64,000 nucleotides of DNA from Aestuariivita sp. (GTDB taxonomy: Bacteria > Pseudomonadota > Alphaproteobacteria > Rhodobacterales > Rhodobacteraceae). The translations under genes and the position numbers were made by a program. This document shows, piece by piece, positions 54,553 through 64,000 of the stretch. Every line of letters starts with the position of its first letter. The first letter of the stretch is position 1. Where the stretch lies: positions 1 through 64,000 of the forward strand of contig NZ_JAAWWD010000007.1 of the NCBI RefSeq assembly GCF_021404545.1, read 5' to 3'. Below the pieces are notes generated by a model, which had not been told where the DNA came from, searched no databases, and worked only from the letters and a program-made list of their open reading frames with translations.

Positions 54553-55701
54553 ATGACCCTTAAACGACGATCTTTCGGATTGGGCCTTGCGGCCCTCACC
54601 CTTTCGGCCTGCGGCAGCCGCGCGCCGAGCCTTGCCACCGCGCGCCCCGCCCAAGGTCTGCCCGACGACCTGCGCCCAGAGCCCAACGGCGCCTATGACG
54701 CCTGGGTCGCGGCATTCCGGCCACGGGCGGCGGCGCAGGGTATTTCGGACGCGACGCTAAGTGCTGCGTTTCGCGGCACCGGCTATCTGCCCGGCGTGGT
54801 GCGGCGCGACCGCAACCAGACCGAATTCAAGCGCAGTCTGGAGGATTACCTGGCCATCGCCGCCTCGGACGAGCGGATTGAAAAGGGTCGCGCGGCCTTT
54901 GCGCGCCATGAACGCGTCCTGCGCGCGCTTGAGACGCAGTACGGCGTTGACGCGCGCATCATCACCGCGATCTGGGGGCTGGAGAGCTTTTACGGAGAGC
55001 GGAAGGGCGATGTGCCGGTGATCTCGGCCACCTCGACGCTGGCCTTTGACGGGCGGCGCGGGGCGTTTTTCGAGCGTCAGCTTCTGGCCGCGCTCGAGAT
55101 CCTGCAAAACGGCGATATCACACCCGCCCGGATGACCGGCAGCTGGGCCGGGGCGATGGGGCATACGCAGTTCATCCCGACCTCCTATCAGGCGTTTGCG
55201 GTGGATTTCACCGGCGACGGGCGGCGCGATATCTGGTCGGACGATCCGTCCGACGCGCTGGCCTCCACCGCCGCCTATCTGGAGCGCAATGGCTGGACGC
55301 GCGGCCTGCGCTGGGGTGCGGAGGTAGGGGCGGGCGCGCCGCAGGGCGATGTCATTGAGCCGCAGCCGGGCGGGCCGCGGTTTGTGGTTACGCGGAATTT
55401 CGGGGTCATCAAGCGCTATAACAACTCGGACGCCTATGCGATCGGCGTGGGTCACCTGGCCGACCGGATCGGCGGCGCGGGGCCGCTGCGCGCGCCCTTC
55501 CCGCCCGATGAATACGGGCTGACCAAGGATGACCGCGTGGCGCTGCAAACCCGGCTGACCGCGCGCGGGTTCGACACGCAAGGCGCCGACGGGGTGATAG
55601 GCCCGAACTCCCGCGCCGCGATCAGCGCCTATCAGCAGGCCCACGGGTTGCCAGTCACAGGCGATCCGTCGCCCGCGCTCTTGCAGCGGCTCGGGGGCTG
55701 A
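54553..55701 (+). CDS. Lytic murein transglycosylase, MltB/SltB family
   Basis: 382 aa lipoprotein (lipobox LSAC). SLT_2 domain with catalytic Glu in AIWGLESFYGE, the family's GAMGHTQFIPTSY, DFTGDGRRDIW, and a C-terminal peptidoglycan-binding domain (QTRLTARGFDTQGADGVIGPNSRAAI). Cleaves peptidoglycan in the periplasm. The start at 54553 is inside a longer track frame. Confidence 0.9.
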   Translation: MTLKRRSFGLGLAALTLSACGSRAPSLATARPAQGLPDDLRPEPNGAYDAWVAAFRPRAAAQGISDATLSAAFRGTGYLPGVVRRDRNQTEFKRSLEDYLAIAASDERIEKGRAAFARHERVLRALETQYGVDARIITAIWGLESFYGERKGDVPVISATSTLAFDGRRGAFFERQLLAALEILQNGDITPARMTGSWAGAMGHTQFIPTSYQAFAVDFTGDGRRDIWSDDPSDALASTAAYLERNGWTRGLRWGAEVGAGAPQGDVIEPQPGGPRFVVTRNFGVIKRYNNSDAYAIGVGHLADRIGGAGPLRAPFPPDEYGLTKDDRVALQTRLTARGFDTQGADGVIGPNSRAAISAYQQAHGLPVTGDPSPALLQRLGG

Positions 55702-55810
55702 GGGGTGTGCGCACCCCGCACCCGAGCGCGGGGTCAAGGCCGCAGGCCGCCGTGCTATCGCCGCCCCGCGGTCCGGCAACAACGCGGCTGCGGTCCCAGA
55801 AATGCAGCCC

Positions 55811-57478
55811 CTACAAGATCCCCGGCAGGTTTAACCCATGCGCCCGCGCGCAGTCGCGCGCGATGTCATAGCCCGCATCGGCATGGCGCATGACCCCGGT
55901 CGCGGGATCGTTCCACAAGACACGCTCAAGCCGCGCATCCGCGGCCTCGGTGCCGTCGCACAGGATCACCATGCCCGAATGCTGCGAAAACCCCATACCG
56001 ACCCCGCCGCCGTGATGCAGCGAGACCCAGGTAGCGCCGGATGCCGTGTTCAAAAGCGCATTCAGAAGCGGCCAGTCGCTGACCGCATCACTGCCATCCT
56101 TCATCGCCTCGGTCTCGCGATTGGGACTGGCCACGGAGCCTGAATCCAGGTGATCGCGCCCGATCACCACCGGGGCTTTCAACTCTCCATTGCGCACCAT
56201 CTCGTTGAACGCCAGCCCCGCGCGGTGCCGATCGCCCAGCCCGATCCAGCAGATGCGCGCGGGCAGCCCCTGAAACGCGATCCGGTCCCGCGCCATATCG
56301 AGCCATTGGTGCAGATGGGTGTCATCGGGAAAGAGTTCCTTCATCCGGGCGTCGGTCTTGTAGATATCCTCGGGATCACCCGAGAGCGCACACCAGCGAA
56401 ACGGCCCGATGCCCTTGCAGAACAAGGGCCGGATATAGGCGGGCACGAAACCGGGAAAGGCAAAGGCATTCTCCAGCCCCTCGTCCAGCGCCACCTGCCT
56501 GATATTGTTTCCGTAATCCAGCGTGGGCACGCCGGCGTTCCAGAACGCCACCATCGCCTCGACCTGGGTCTTCATAGAAGCGCGCGCGGCCTTCTCGACC
56601 GCTTTGGGATCGGTCTCGCGCCGGGCTTTCCATTCACCCACGCTCCAGCCCTGCGGCAGATAGCCGTTCACGGGGTCATGGGCGCTCGTTTGATCGGTGA
56701 CGATATCGGGGTGGATGCCGCGTCGCACCAGTTCGGGAAAGACATCCGCCGCATTGCCCAGAAGACCCACGGATTTCGCCTCTCCGGCCTTGGTCCAGCG
56801 GTCGATCATCTCAAGCGCCTGATCGAGCGAGGTCGCCTTTTCGTCGAGGTACTTCGTGCGGATGCGGAAATCGATCCGGCTCTCGTCGCATTCCACCGCC
56901 AGACATGAGGCCCCGGCGAATACGGCGGCCAGCGGCTGCGCGCCCCCCATGCCGCCCAGCCCCCCTGTCAGGATCCAGCGACCGGTGAGATCGCCGTCGT
57001 AATGCTGGCGCCCGGCCTCGGCAAAGGTCTCATAGGTGCCCTGCACGATCCCTTGCGTCCCGATATAGATCCAGGACCCGGCGGTCATCTGGCCGTACAT
57101 CATCAGCCCCTTGCGATCGAGTTCGGAGAAATGATCCCAGTTGGCCCAATGGGGCACGAGGTTGGAATTGGCGATCAGCACGCGCGGCGCGTTCTCATGG
57201 GTACGGAAAATGCCCACCGGTTTGCCGGACTGGACCAGGAGCGTCTCGTCCTCCTCCAGCGTCTTCAGGCTGGCGACGATGCGGTCGAAATCGTCCCAGG
57301 TGCGCGCGGCGCGCCCGATGCCGCCATAGACCACCAGCTCATGCGGATTTTCAGCCACATCGGGGTGCAGGTTGTTCATCAGCATCCGCATCGGCGCTTC
57401 GGTCGCCCAGCTCTTGGTGCTGATCTCGGGCCCTGTGGGGGGAAAGATATCGCGGGTGTTATGGCGGGGATCGGTCAT
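55811..57478 (-). CDS. hutU: Urocanate hydratase
   Basis: 555 aa from ATG at 57478 (GGAG 7 nt upstream; ATGA overlap with hutG). NAD-binding urocanase motifs: [62 protein letters not shown]. Second step of histidine catabolism. Last gene of the hutI-hutH-hutG-hutU run. Confidence 0.97.
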   Translation of the reverse strand: MTDPRHNTRDIFPPTGPEISTKSWATEAPMRMLMNNLHPDVAENPHELVVYGGIGRAARTWDDFDRIVASLKTLEEDETLLVQSGKPVGIFRTHENAPRVLIANSNLVPHWANWDHFSELDRKGLMMYGQMTAGSWIYIGTQGIVQGTYETFAEAGRQHYDGDLTGRWILTGGLGGMGGAQPLAAVFAGASCLAVECDESRIDFRIRTKYLDEKATSLDQALEMIDRWTKAGEAKSVGLLGNAADVFPELVRRGIHPDIVTDQTSAHDPVNGYLPQGWSVGEWKARRETDPKAVEKAARASMKTQVEAMVAFWNAGVPTLDYGNNIRQVALDEGLENAFAFPGFVPAYIRPLFCKGIGPFRWCALSGDPEDIYKTDARMKELFPDDTHLHQWLDMARDRIAFQGLPARICWIGLGDRHRAGLAFNEMVRNGELKAPVVIGRDHLDSGSVASPNRETEAMKDGSDAVSDWPLLNALLNTASGATWVSLHHGGGVGMGFSQHSGMVILCDGTEAADARLERVLWNDPATGVMRHADAGYDIARDCARAHGLNLPGIL

Positions 57479-58260
57479 GCGGGTCTCCATCGGGCGAGGG
57501 ATGTCAGGATGTCCTTGAGCGGGATGCGCAGCGCTTCTGCCTTGGCGGTGTCATAGGTCCAGGGCGGCGCCTCGGCCGCCAGATAGCAGCGCTGCGCCAG
57601 TTCCATCTGGATCGCGTGCCAGCCCTGATCGGGGCGTCCGTAATGGCGCGTGGTCCAGCCCCCTTTGAATCGGCCATTCAGCGCTGTGGAAAAGCCGGAT
57701 ACGGCGCGGCAGGTCTTATCCACAAGCGCCTCGATACTGGGATCGCATGTTGTGGATAGGTTGGTTCCGATATTGAAATCAGGCAGTTGCCCATCAAAAA
57801 GGAACGGGATCTCTGCGCGGATCGAATGGCAATCATAAAGGATCGCCCAGCCGTGCCGATCCGCGATGCGGGTCATCTCCGCCTCAAGAGCGGCGTGATA
57901 GGGCGCGTGAAACGCCCCGCGCCGCGCCGCAATCTCGGCCTGCGACGGCGGATCGCGCCAGATCGGCGCGCCGTCGAAATCGGTCAGCGGCACAAGCCCG
58001 GTGGTGTTCTGCCCCGGATAGAGGCTGATCCCTTCGGGATCACGATTGGCGTCGATAAGATAGCGGTGGAACGTGGCCCGCACGGTCGTGACACCGGGGC
58101 AGAGATCGTCATAGAGCCGGTCGATATGCCAATCGGTATCGCTCAGCGCGCGGCCCCGGGTGTTGAGCCGGACCAGCAACGCCTCCGGCAGCCAGGTGCC
58201 GGTATGGGGCAGGCCCAGAACCAGCGGCCCCTCGCCCTGACAGACCTCAACCGGGGTCAC
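57475..58260 (-). CDS. hutG: N-formylglutamate deformylase
   Basis: 261 aa from GTG at 58260, forming a GTGA overlap with the hutH stop. [44 protein letters not shown] and [14 protein letters not shown] match HutG. Final step, producing glutamate and formate. The track frame (489 aa) runs backward into hutH and is not real before this start. Confidence 0.93.
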   Translation of the reverse strand: MTPVEVCQGEGPLVLGLPHTGTWLPEALLVRLNTRGRALSDTDWHIDRLYDDLCPGVTTVRATFHRYLIDANRDPEGISLYPGQNTTGLVPLTDFDGAPIWRDPPSQAEIAARRGAFHAPYHAALEAEMTRIADRHGWAILYDCHSIRAEIPFLFDGQLPDFNIGTNLSTTCDPSIEALVDKTCRAVSGFSTALNGRFKGGWTTRHYGRPDQGWHAIQMELAQRCYLAAEAPPWTYDTAKAEALRIPLKDILTSLARWRPA

Positions 58261-59783
58261 GGCGCCAACTCCACCCCGGCGGCAAGGGCCAGATCGCCCG
58301 CCGCCACCAGGCCCGAGGCTGCGCTTATATCGGGAGCCAGGAAACGGTCCTGGCCGATCGGCGCGACGCTTGCGCGCAGGCAGGCCGCCGCGCGCTGCAA
58401 TGGCGCGCTGGTGGTCAGCGGCGCGCGAAACTCGATGCCTTGCACGGCGCACATCGCCTCGACCCCCAGAATGGTGTTGAGGTTGCGGTTCATCCGCGCC
58501 AGACGCCGCGCGGCATGGGCGGCCATGCTGACGTGATCCTCCTGATTGGCAGAGGTCGGCGTACTGTCGGTGGTGCAGGGATTGGCCAGATGCTTGTTCT
58601 CGCTCATCAGCGCGGCGGTCGTCACCTCCGCGATCATCAGGCCGGAATTCAGCCCCGGATCGGGGGTGAGAAACGGCGGCAGATCGAAGCTGAGCGTCGG
58701 ATCCACCATAAGCGCCACGCGGCGTTGCGCAATGGCTCCGATTTCCGACACTGCCATGGCGATCTGATCGGCGGCAAAGCCCACCGGCTCGGCATGGAAA
58801 TTCCCGCCCGAAACGATGCGCCCGTCCTCCACCAGCACGAGCGGGTTGTCGGTGACCGCGTTGGCCTCGACCTCCAGCGTATGCGCGGCAAAGCGCAGGA
58901 TATCCATTGTCGCGCCCATCACCTGGGGCTGACAGCGGATGCAATAGGGGTCCTGCACGCGGGTGTCACCGTCGCGGTGGCTCTCGCGGATCTCCGAGCC
59001 ATCGAGCAGCGCGCGTTGTGCGGCGGCAAAGTCGATCTGCCCGCGATGACCGCGCAGGGCGTGGATCGCGGGCACCAGCGGCGCGGTCGAGCCCATGATC
59101 GCATCCGTGGACAGCGCGCCCGTGACCACCGCGGCCTCAAGGTTGCGCCACGCGCCCCACAGTCCCACCAGCGCGCAAGCGGTGGAAAACTGCGTGCCGT
59201 TGATCAGCGCCAGCCCCTCCTTGGGGCCCAGGACAATCGGCGCCAGTCCGACTGTGTTCAGCGCCTCCTGAGCGGGCATACTGACGCCATCCAGCTCGGC
59301 CTCCCCCGCCCCGATCATCGCGGCGGCCATATGGGCAAGCGGCGCCAGATCCCCCGACGCCCCGACCGAGCCCTGATCGGGCACCACCGGGGTCACACCC
59401 GCCGCCAGCATGCCTTCGATCAGCGCCACGGTCTGCCAGCGCACGCCGCTGGCGCCGCGCCCAAGTGACAGCAGTTTCAGCGCCATCATCAGCCGGGTGG
59501 TGGCCGGGTCCAACGCCTCCCCCACGCCGCAGCAATGCGACAGGATCAGGTTGCGTTGCAGCGCCTCAGTGTCATCTGCTGCGATCTTGACGCTGGCGAG
59601 CTTGCCAAAGCCGGTATTGACACCGTAGACGGCCTGCCCGCCCGCCGCAGCCTCGGCCACCATGCGGGCGGCGGCCTCCACCGGCGCGCGGGCGGCGGGA
59701 TCGAGGCGCGCGGCCCCCTGCCGGTGCCAGATCCGTTCGAGATCGGCAAGCGGCGTGGCCCCGGGTGTCAGAACCTGGCTCAT
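58257..59783 (-). CDS. hutH: Histidine ammonia-lyase
   Basis: 508 aa. Ala142-Ser143-Gly144 ([12 protein letters not shown]) forms the MIO electrophile; also [11 protein letters not shown] and VTDNPLV. Converts histidine to urocanate. The start MSQVLTPG overlaps the hutI stop (ATGA); the track adds 86 residues. Confidence 0.97.
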   Translation of the reverse strand: MSQVLTPGATPLADLERIWHRQGAARLDPAARAPVEAAARMVAEAAAGGQAVYGVNTGFGKLASVKIAADDTEALQRNLILSHCCGVGEALDPATTRLMMALKLLSLGRGASGVRWQTVALIEGMLAAGVTPVVPDQGSVGASGDLAPLAHMAAAMIGAGEAELDGVSMPAQEALNTVGLAPIVLGPKEGLALINGTQFSTACALVGLWGAWRNLEAAVVTGALSTDAIMGSTAPLVPAIHALRGHRGQIDFAAAQRALLDGSEIRESHRDGDTRVQDPYCIRCQPQVMGATMDILRFAAHTLEVEANAVTDNPLVLVEDGRIVSGGNFHAEPVGFAADQIAMAVSEIGAIAQRRVALMVDPTLSFDLPPFLTPDPGLNSGLMIAEVTTAALMSENKHLANPCTTDSTPTSANQEDHVSMAAHAARRLARMNRNLNTILGVEAMCAVQGIEFRAPLTTSAPLQRAAACLRASVAPIGQDRFLAPDISAASGLVAAGDLALAAGVELAP

Positions 59784-60976
59784 CCCCGCCCCCCATGGAT
59801 CCGCGCAGAAAGCGGGTTGTACCCGATGCGATAGGCCAGCTCCGACGGGTGTTCCACATCCCAGATCGCGAGATCCGCACGCTGACCGGCGGCGATCCTG
59901 CCCCGGTCGGTCAGACCCAGCGCCCGCGCGGCATGGGTGGTGACACCGGCCAGCGCCTCCTCCGGCGTGAGACGAAAGAGCGTGCAGCCCATGTTCATCG
60001 TCATGAGCAGTGACACCAACGGAGACGACCCCGGATTGCAATCGCTGGCCAGCGCCATCGGCACCCCGTGACGGCGAAACGCCGCCACCGGGGGCGGTTG
60101 CGTCTCGTGCAGGGTATAGAATGCGCCGGGCAGCAGCACCGCGACAGAGCCTGCCCGCGCCAGCGCCCGTGCATCCGTCTCGGTCGCGTATTCGACGTGA
60201 TCGGCAGACAGCGCGCCATACTCGGCGGCCAGCGCCGTGCCGCCCAGATGGCTGAGCTGTTCGGCATGCAGCTTTGTGGCCAAGCCCAGCACGCGGGCCT
60301 CATCAAAGACGCGGGCGATCTGTGATGCGTCAAAAGCGATGCCCTCGCAAAACCCGTCTACCGCATCGACCAGCCCTTCGGCATGGGCGGCGCGCAGCGC
60401 AGGCAGGGCAACGGTGCCGATATACCCGTCCGCATCGCCGTGAAACTCCGGCGGCACCGCATGGGCGCCCAGGAAACTGGTGCGCACCGTGACATCGCGA
60501 TGGGTCGGGATCGCACGGGCCACGCGCAGCATGCGCAGCTCGGTCTCGATATCCAAGCCATAGCCCGATTTCACCTCGATTACCGTGACCCCTTCGGCCA
60601 GCATCGCATCGACCCGGCGCAGCGCACCGTGCAGCAGTTCCTCCTCCGAGGCCGCCCGCGTGGCCGCCACGGTGGAAACAATGCCGCCACCCGCCCGCGC
60701 GATCTCCTCGTAACTGGCGCCGTCGAGCCGCATCTCGAATTCCCGCGCACGGTGACCGCCAAAGACCAGATGGGTGTGGCAATCGATCAGACCGGGGGTC
60801 ACCAGCCGCCCCTCCAGATCGCGCATCTCACAGCTGTCGCGAAAGCGCCCTGGCAGCTCTGCCATCGGCCCAGCCCAGAGGATCCGATCCCCATCGCAGG
60901 CAACCGCGCCATCCTCGATCAGCCCATAGCGGGCGGAGGTGGCAAAGCTCGCCAGCCGAGCATGGGTCAAAAGCAT
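59780..60976 (-). CDS. hutI: Imidazolonepropionase
   Basis: 398 aa amidohydrolase. Metal ligands in [11 protein letters not shown], substrate [37 protein letters not shown]. Third step. First gene of the leftward operon, 77 bp from hutF. Confidence 0.96.
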   Translation of the reverse strand: MLLTHARLASFATSARYGLIEDGAVACDGDRILWAGPMAELPGRFRDSCEMRDLEGRLVTPGLIDCHTHLVFGGHRAREFEMRLDGASYEEIARAGGGIVSTVAATRAASEEELLHGALRRVDAMLAEGVTVIEVKSGYGLDIETELRMLRVARAIPTHRDVTVRTSFLGAHAVPPEFHGDADGYIGTVALPALRAAHAEGLVDAVDGFCEGIAFDASQIARVFDEARVLGLATKLHAEQLSHLGGTALAAEYGALSADHVEYATETDARALARAGSVAVLLPGAFYTLHETQPPPVAAFRRHGVPMALASDCNPGSSPLVSLLMTMNMGCTLFRLTPEEALAGVTTHAARALGLTDRGRIAAGQRADLAIWDVEHPSELAYRIGYNPLSARIHGGRG

Positions 60977-61013
60977 GACGGTTCCCGCTTGATTCCGAGG
61001 TACAATCCCTGTT

Positions 61014-61027
61014 TATGTCTGCACATA
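61014..61027. promoter_or_regulatory. HutC-like operator between hutI and hutF
   Basis: TATGT-CTGC-ACATA, an inverted repeat in the 77-bp divergent promoter region. Its half-site TATGTCT is repeated next to hutC (63162-63175). Confidence 0.5.
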
Positions 61028-61053
61028 ATAACCTGTCAATACGGAGCCATGAG

Positions 61054-62415
61054 ATGCAGGTGATTTGGGCCCGGAACGCACTGATCGCAGGGCAATGGCA
61101 ACACGACGTGCGGATCGACCTTGACGCAGGGAGGATCGCCCGCTGCCGCCCCGGAGCCGCGCCCGCCGGAACGCGGGTCGATCTGGTCCTCCCCGCGCCC
61201 GCCAACAGCCACAGCCATGCGTTTCAACGCGCCATGGCCGGTCTGACCGAACGGCGCGGCCCGCAGGAGGGCGACAGTTTCTGGACCTGGCGGCAGCTGA
61301 TGTTCCGCTTTCTCGATCAACTTACCCCGGACCAGGTGCAGGCCATCGCCGCATTCGTGCAGATGGAGATGCTGGAGGCGGGGTTCGGCGCCTCGGTCGA
61401 GTTTCATTATCTGCATCATCAGCCGGGCGGCGCGGCTTATGACGATCTGGCCGAGATGTCTGGGCGCATCGCAGCGGCCGCCGAGCAGAGCGGGATCGGC
61501 CTCACGCTCCTGCCGGTTCACTATCGGTTCGGCGGCTGCGACAGGCGCGCCCTCGGCCCCGGCCAGATGCGGTTCGGCACAACGCCCGAGAGCTACGCGC
61601 GCCTTTTGGAACATGCGGAGCGCGCAGTGCGCTGCCTGCCAGAGGATGCGGTTCTGGGCGTCGCCCCCCACTCTCTGCGCGCGGTGTCCCGCGAGACATT
61701 GCGCGAGATGGCGGCCCTGCGCCCCAATGCACCGGTGCATATGCATCTGGCTGAACAACAGGCCGAGGTGGACGAAGTTCAAGCCTATTGGGGCGCGCGC
61801 CCCGTGCAATGGGCGCGGGACAACTTGCCGCTGGATCCGCGATGGTGCCTCATCCATTGCACGCAGATGACCCCCGAAGAGACCGTGTCGCTGGCGCGCA
61901 CGGGCACGGTGGCGGGCCTGTGCCCGCTGACGGAGGCGAGCCTGGGCGATGGCATCTTCGACGGGCTGCGCTGGGTCGGCGCTCGGGGGGCGCTCTCCAT
62001 CGGGTCGGACAGCAATATCCGGATCTCTCTTGCTGAAGAGCTCCGCCAGCTCGAGACCTCGCAACGGTTGCGCGACCATAGCCGGGCGGCGTTTGCCACG
62101 CCTGAACGCTCCACCGGCCGACGGCTGATGGAGGATGCGGCCATCGGGGGAGCGCAAGCAGCAGGGCGGGGATCGGGAGGGATCGAGACCGGAGCCTGGG
62201 CCGATCTTCTGGCATTGGACACGGCGCATCCAGACCTTGAGGGGCTGGCCCCTGATACGGCCCTCGACAGCTTTGTCTTTACTGGCGACAACCGCATGGT
62301 GGCCGATGTCTGGTCCGCCGGGCGCCATCTGGTGCGCGCAGGGCGCCACATCGCGCGCGAAGAGATCACGTGCGGTTACCGCGCGGCCGTCAAGGCGTTG
62401 CGCGCCACTGTTTAG
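61054..62415 (+). CDS. hutF: Formimidoylglutamate deiminase
   Basis: 453 aa. LPAPANSHSHAFQRAMAGL metal ligands, HMHLAEQ, LIHCTQM, GSDSNIRIS. Turns formiminoglutamate into N-formylglutamate, used by HutG. The start MQVIWARN has CGGAG upstream. 3' end overlaps hutC by 4 bp. Confidence 0.95.
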   Translation: MQVIWARNALIAGQWQHDVRIDLDAGRIARCRPGAAPAGTRVDLVLPAPANSHSHAFQRAMAGLTERRGPQEGDSFWTWRQLMFRFLDQLTPDQVQAIAAFVQMEMLEAGFGASVEFHYLHHQPGGAAYDDLAEMSGRIAAAAEQSGIGLTLLPVHYRFGGCDRRALGPGQMRFGTTPESYARLLEHAERAVRCLPEDAVLGVAPHSLRAVSRETLREMAALRPNAPVHMHLAEQQAEVDEVQAYWGARPVQWARDNLPLDPRWCLIHCTQMTPEETVSLARTGTVAGLCPLTEASLGDGIFDGLRWVGARGALSIGSDSNIRISLAEELRQLETSQRLRDHSRAAFATPERSTGRRLMEDAAIGGAQAAGRGSGGIETGAWADLLALDTAHPDLEGLAPDTALDSFVFTGDNRMVADVWSAGRHLVRAGRHIAREEITCGYRAAVKALRATV

Positions 62416-63104
62416 TACCGCGTCGTCATGCGGTGGCCCCGGCGAAAGACCATCCGCACATAAGTGACAGGTGCCGCTTCGAGCCAGGTCGAGCGTTCCC
62501 CCTGAAAGAGTGGATCGCCCACTGCGCAAGACAGCTCCTGTGCCAACCGTGCATCTGCTGCGGTGGCCGAAAAGCTGATATCGACATCCGTAAAGGGTAT
62601 GGCGCCGATCAACCACTCATTCGGACCAAGCTTGGTGAAATCCACATCACGCGCCCGCGGAAGGGTCACCAGATTGATCCAACGATCCTCAACCTGATAG
62701 GGCGTGTCCCCGGCATGATGCAGGCAGCGCAGATGCAGCACCTGAACTGGCGCGGCCAACCCCATCCGCGCACAAAGCCAACCGGGCGCTTGTGTCTCCG
62801 CGCGTTCCAAGAGTCGATAGCGGTACGGCTCTCCCAACGCCTCGATCTCTCCGCGCACGAGGGGAATATCGAACCGGGCCTGACGCAGCGGCGAGGCACG
62901 AACCCGGGTGCCGGACTTGCGCTTGCGCTCCAACAGCCCCTCTTCGGCCAATTCCCGCAAGGCCCGGTTCACCGTGGCGCGCGCACAGCCGTATTGCGCC
63001 GCGATCTCATGCTCGGTCGGCAATTCGTGCCCCGGGCGCCATACGCCGCCGCGCACCTTGTCCCGGACTTCGTCCTTGATCTCGCGATATGTCGCCTGGC
63101 CCAT
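62412..63104 (-). CDS. hutC: Histidine utilization repressor, GntR/HutC type
   Basis: 230 aa from MGQATYREIK (GGGAGG upstream; ATG at 63158 is possible). Winged helix: GVWRPGHELPTEHEIAAQYGCARATVNRALRELAEEG; UTRA ligand domain after about residue 80 with PYQVEDRWINL. Represses hut genes until urocanate binds. Convergent with hutF. Confidence 0.92.
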   Translation of the reverse strand: MGQATYREIKDEVRDKVRGGVWRPGHELPTEHEIAAQYGCARATVNRALRELAEEGLLERKRKSGTRVRASPLRQARFDIPLVRGEIEALGEPYRYRLLERAETQAPGWLCARMGLAAPVQVLHLRCLHHAGDTPYQVEDRWINLVTLPRARDVDFTKLGPNEWLIGAIPFTDVDISFSATAADARLAQELSCAVGDPLFQGERSTWLEAAPVTYVRMVFRRGHRMTTRY

Positions 63105-63161
63105 CGCCTGACCCGCCTCCCGCCTGTCCTGCTTGGGTGGAGCATAGGAAAACGCCATCTA

Positions 63162-63175
63162 TTTGCCTAGACATA
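63162..63175. promoter_or_regulatory. HutC-like site upstream of hutC
   Basis: TTTGCCTAGACATA (reverse TATGTCTAGGCAAA): near-palindrome TGCCTAGACA sharing TATGTCT with the hutI/hutF operator; autoregulation is inferred. Confidence 0.45.
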
Positions 63176-63284
63176 AGATCGGCAAAACATCCTGCGGAAC
63201 GAGCGCCACCCTGCCGGGGATCCGCCCCACTAGTGCCCGTTTTCGCGGCAGTGGAACGCCCTTGACACGCACCGCATCCGCTTT

Positions 63285-63305
63285 AATTGCAACTCACTCG
63301 CAATT
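63285..63305. promoter_or_regulatory. Fur/Mur-like box before metal-binding protein gene
   Basis: AATTGC-N9-GCAATT, perfect 6-bp arms in a 21-bp site, just upstream of the probable -35. Layout is like Fur/Mur sites (TGCAA..TTGCA type) on Mn/Fe uptake genes. Confidence 0.5.
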
Positions 63306-63308
63306 GCA

Positions 63309-63337
63309 TTGACAGCGGCGATCAAACTGCATTAGCA
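63309..63337 (+). promoter_or_regulatory. Probable sigma-70 promoter of metal transport gene
   Basis: TTGACA (63309-63314), 17-bp spacer, TTAGCA (63332-63337). An earlier TTGACA at 63262 lacks a good -10. Confidence 0.45.
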
Positions 63338-63373
63338 CTGCTCAAAACAACCCAACCCACAAGGAGAGACGGG

Positions 63374-64000
63374 ATGTTCACCACATTGACCAAACTGGCC
63401 GGGGTGGCCGCTTTGGCCACTGGCTTTGCAACTCAGGCACTGGCCGAGGACAAGATGAAGGTTGTCACGACCTTTACCGTGATCGCGGATATGGCACAGA
63501 ACGTGGCCGGCGACGCGGCAGAGGTTGTGTCGGTCACCAAACCGGGCGCTGAGATCCACGGGTATGAACCCACACCCCAGGATATCGTACGCGCATCGGA
63601 TGCAGACCTGATCCTGTGGAACGGAATGAACCTGGAACTGTGGTTCGAGCAATTTCTGGCCAATCTCGACGGTGTGCCGTCGGCCACGCTGACCGACGGG
63701 ATCGACCCGATCTCGATCGGGTCGGGATCCTATGAGGGCAAGCCCAATCCGCATGCCTGGATGGGATTGGATAACGCACTGATCTATATCGACAATATCA
63801 CTGCCGCCTTTGTCGAACAGGATCCTGACAACGCCGAAATCTATATGGCGAATGCCGACGCGTACAAAGACGAGCTGCGCGACACGATCGAGCCACTGCG
63901 CGCCGCTATCGCGGAGATCCCGGAGGATCAGCGCTGGCTGGTGACCTGCGAGGGCGCGTTCAGCTATCTGGCGCGGGATTTCGGGTTGCGGGAGCTCTAT
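63374..64000 (+). CDS. Metal ABC transporter substrate-binding protein, Mn/Zn/Fe type (partial)
   Basis: 209 residues in the window; runs off the end. Signal peptide (LAGVAALATGFATQALA), then the cluster A-I domain: VVTTFTVIADMAQNVAGD, AEIHGYEPTPQDI, NGMNLELWFEQFL, PNPHAWMG (His ligands). EIHGYEPTP favours the SitA/MntA-like Mn/Fe group over ZnuA. AAGGAGAG precedes the ATG; absent from the track because incomplete. Confidence 0.88.
   Translation, partial: MFTTLTKLAGVAALATGFATQALAEDKMKVVTTFTVIADMAQNVAGDAAEVVSVTKPGAEIHGYEPTPQDIVRASDADLILWNGMNLELWFEQFLANLDGVPSATLTDGIDPISIGSGSYEGKPNPHAWMGLDNALIYIDNITAAFVEQDPDNAEIYMANADAYKDELRDTIEPLRAAIAEIPEDQRWLVTCEGAFSYLARDFGLRELY

Noticed and set aside
1-64000. 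CRISPR array, prophage or integrated plasmid genes
   Set aside because: No regularly spaced direct repeats, cas, integrase, phage structural or conjugation genes were seen.

Overview
This is a GC-rich chromosomal window that looks like a member of the Rhodobacteraceae (Roseobacter group). The support is the gene families and their order: an aroA-cmk pair near rpsA-ihfB-lapA-trpF-trpB, rplY-pth, ychF, two DMGDH/GcvT-type fusion oxidoreductases, and a complete hut cluster with hutF. Species was not determined. There is no CRISPR array, prophage or rRNA operon. Only two decayed insertion-sequence remnants (IS630-like at the left edge, IS5-like near 17.5 kb) were found.

Layout. 0-9.3 kb: an IS630 scrap, then a leftward block of a DMGDH-like dehydrogenase, a GlcD-type FAD enzyme, gamma-glutamyltransferase and a D-2-hydroxyacid dehydrogenase, followed by an SH3 protein and a haloalkane dehalogenase. 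9.3-12 kb: quinone reductase, BON-MscS channel, tRNA-Gln(UUG). 12.3-17.4 kb: a convergent NarL-type two-component pair, then a surface-type lipoprotein and its Slam-like outer-membrane exporter (a candidate type 11 secretion locus). Two near-identical palindromes lie upstream of the kinase and of the lipoprotein. 17.4-30 kb: IS5 remnant, ychF, PagL-like deacylase, trpA (detached from trpFB), MaoC, nitroreductase-marR, lldD, sulfotransferase-like gene, two MFS transporters, rplY, an IsdG-like heme monooxygenase and pth. 30-36 kb: serine hydrolase, DUF2237, a ribonuclease T2 remnant, an acidic secreted protein, trpB/trpF, lapA, ihfB. 36-46 kb: rpsA, a 1.35-kb gene-poor gap, a lipoprotein hydrolase, a fasciclin gene broken by one in-frame TAA, cmk, aroA, amidohydrolase, trmB, GNAT. 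46-54.5 kb: a divergent, probably co-regulated catabolic locus (methyltransferase; DMGDH-like enzyme; fused E1 alpha/beta; FabD-like acyltransferase; DAO oxidase). 54.5-64 kb: an MltB-like lytic transglycosylase, hutUGHI / hutF / hutC with a HutC-like operator, and the start of a Mn/Zn/Fe ABC binding protein behind a Fur/Mur-like box.

How it fits together. hutI-hutH-hutG-hutU are joined by 4-bp ATGA/GTGA overlaps and, with hutF, give the formylglutamate route from histidine to glutamate; hutC is the repressor. The 46-54 kb block looks like a methylated-amine or betaine-type catabolic island whose substrate cannot be named from sequence. Across the window, a conserved two-hairpin plus GGCCAGAAGAAGC element follows several unrelated genes in the sense orientation. 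It behaves like a clade-specific 3' end or terminator element, and a second class of perfect palindromes sits directly after other stop codons.
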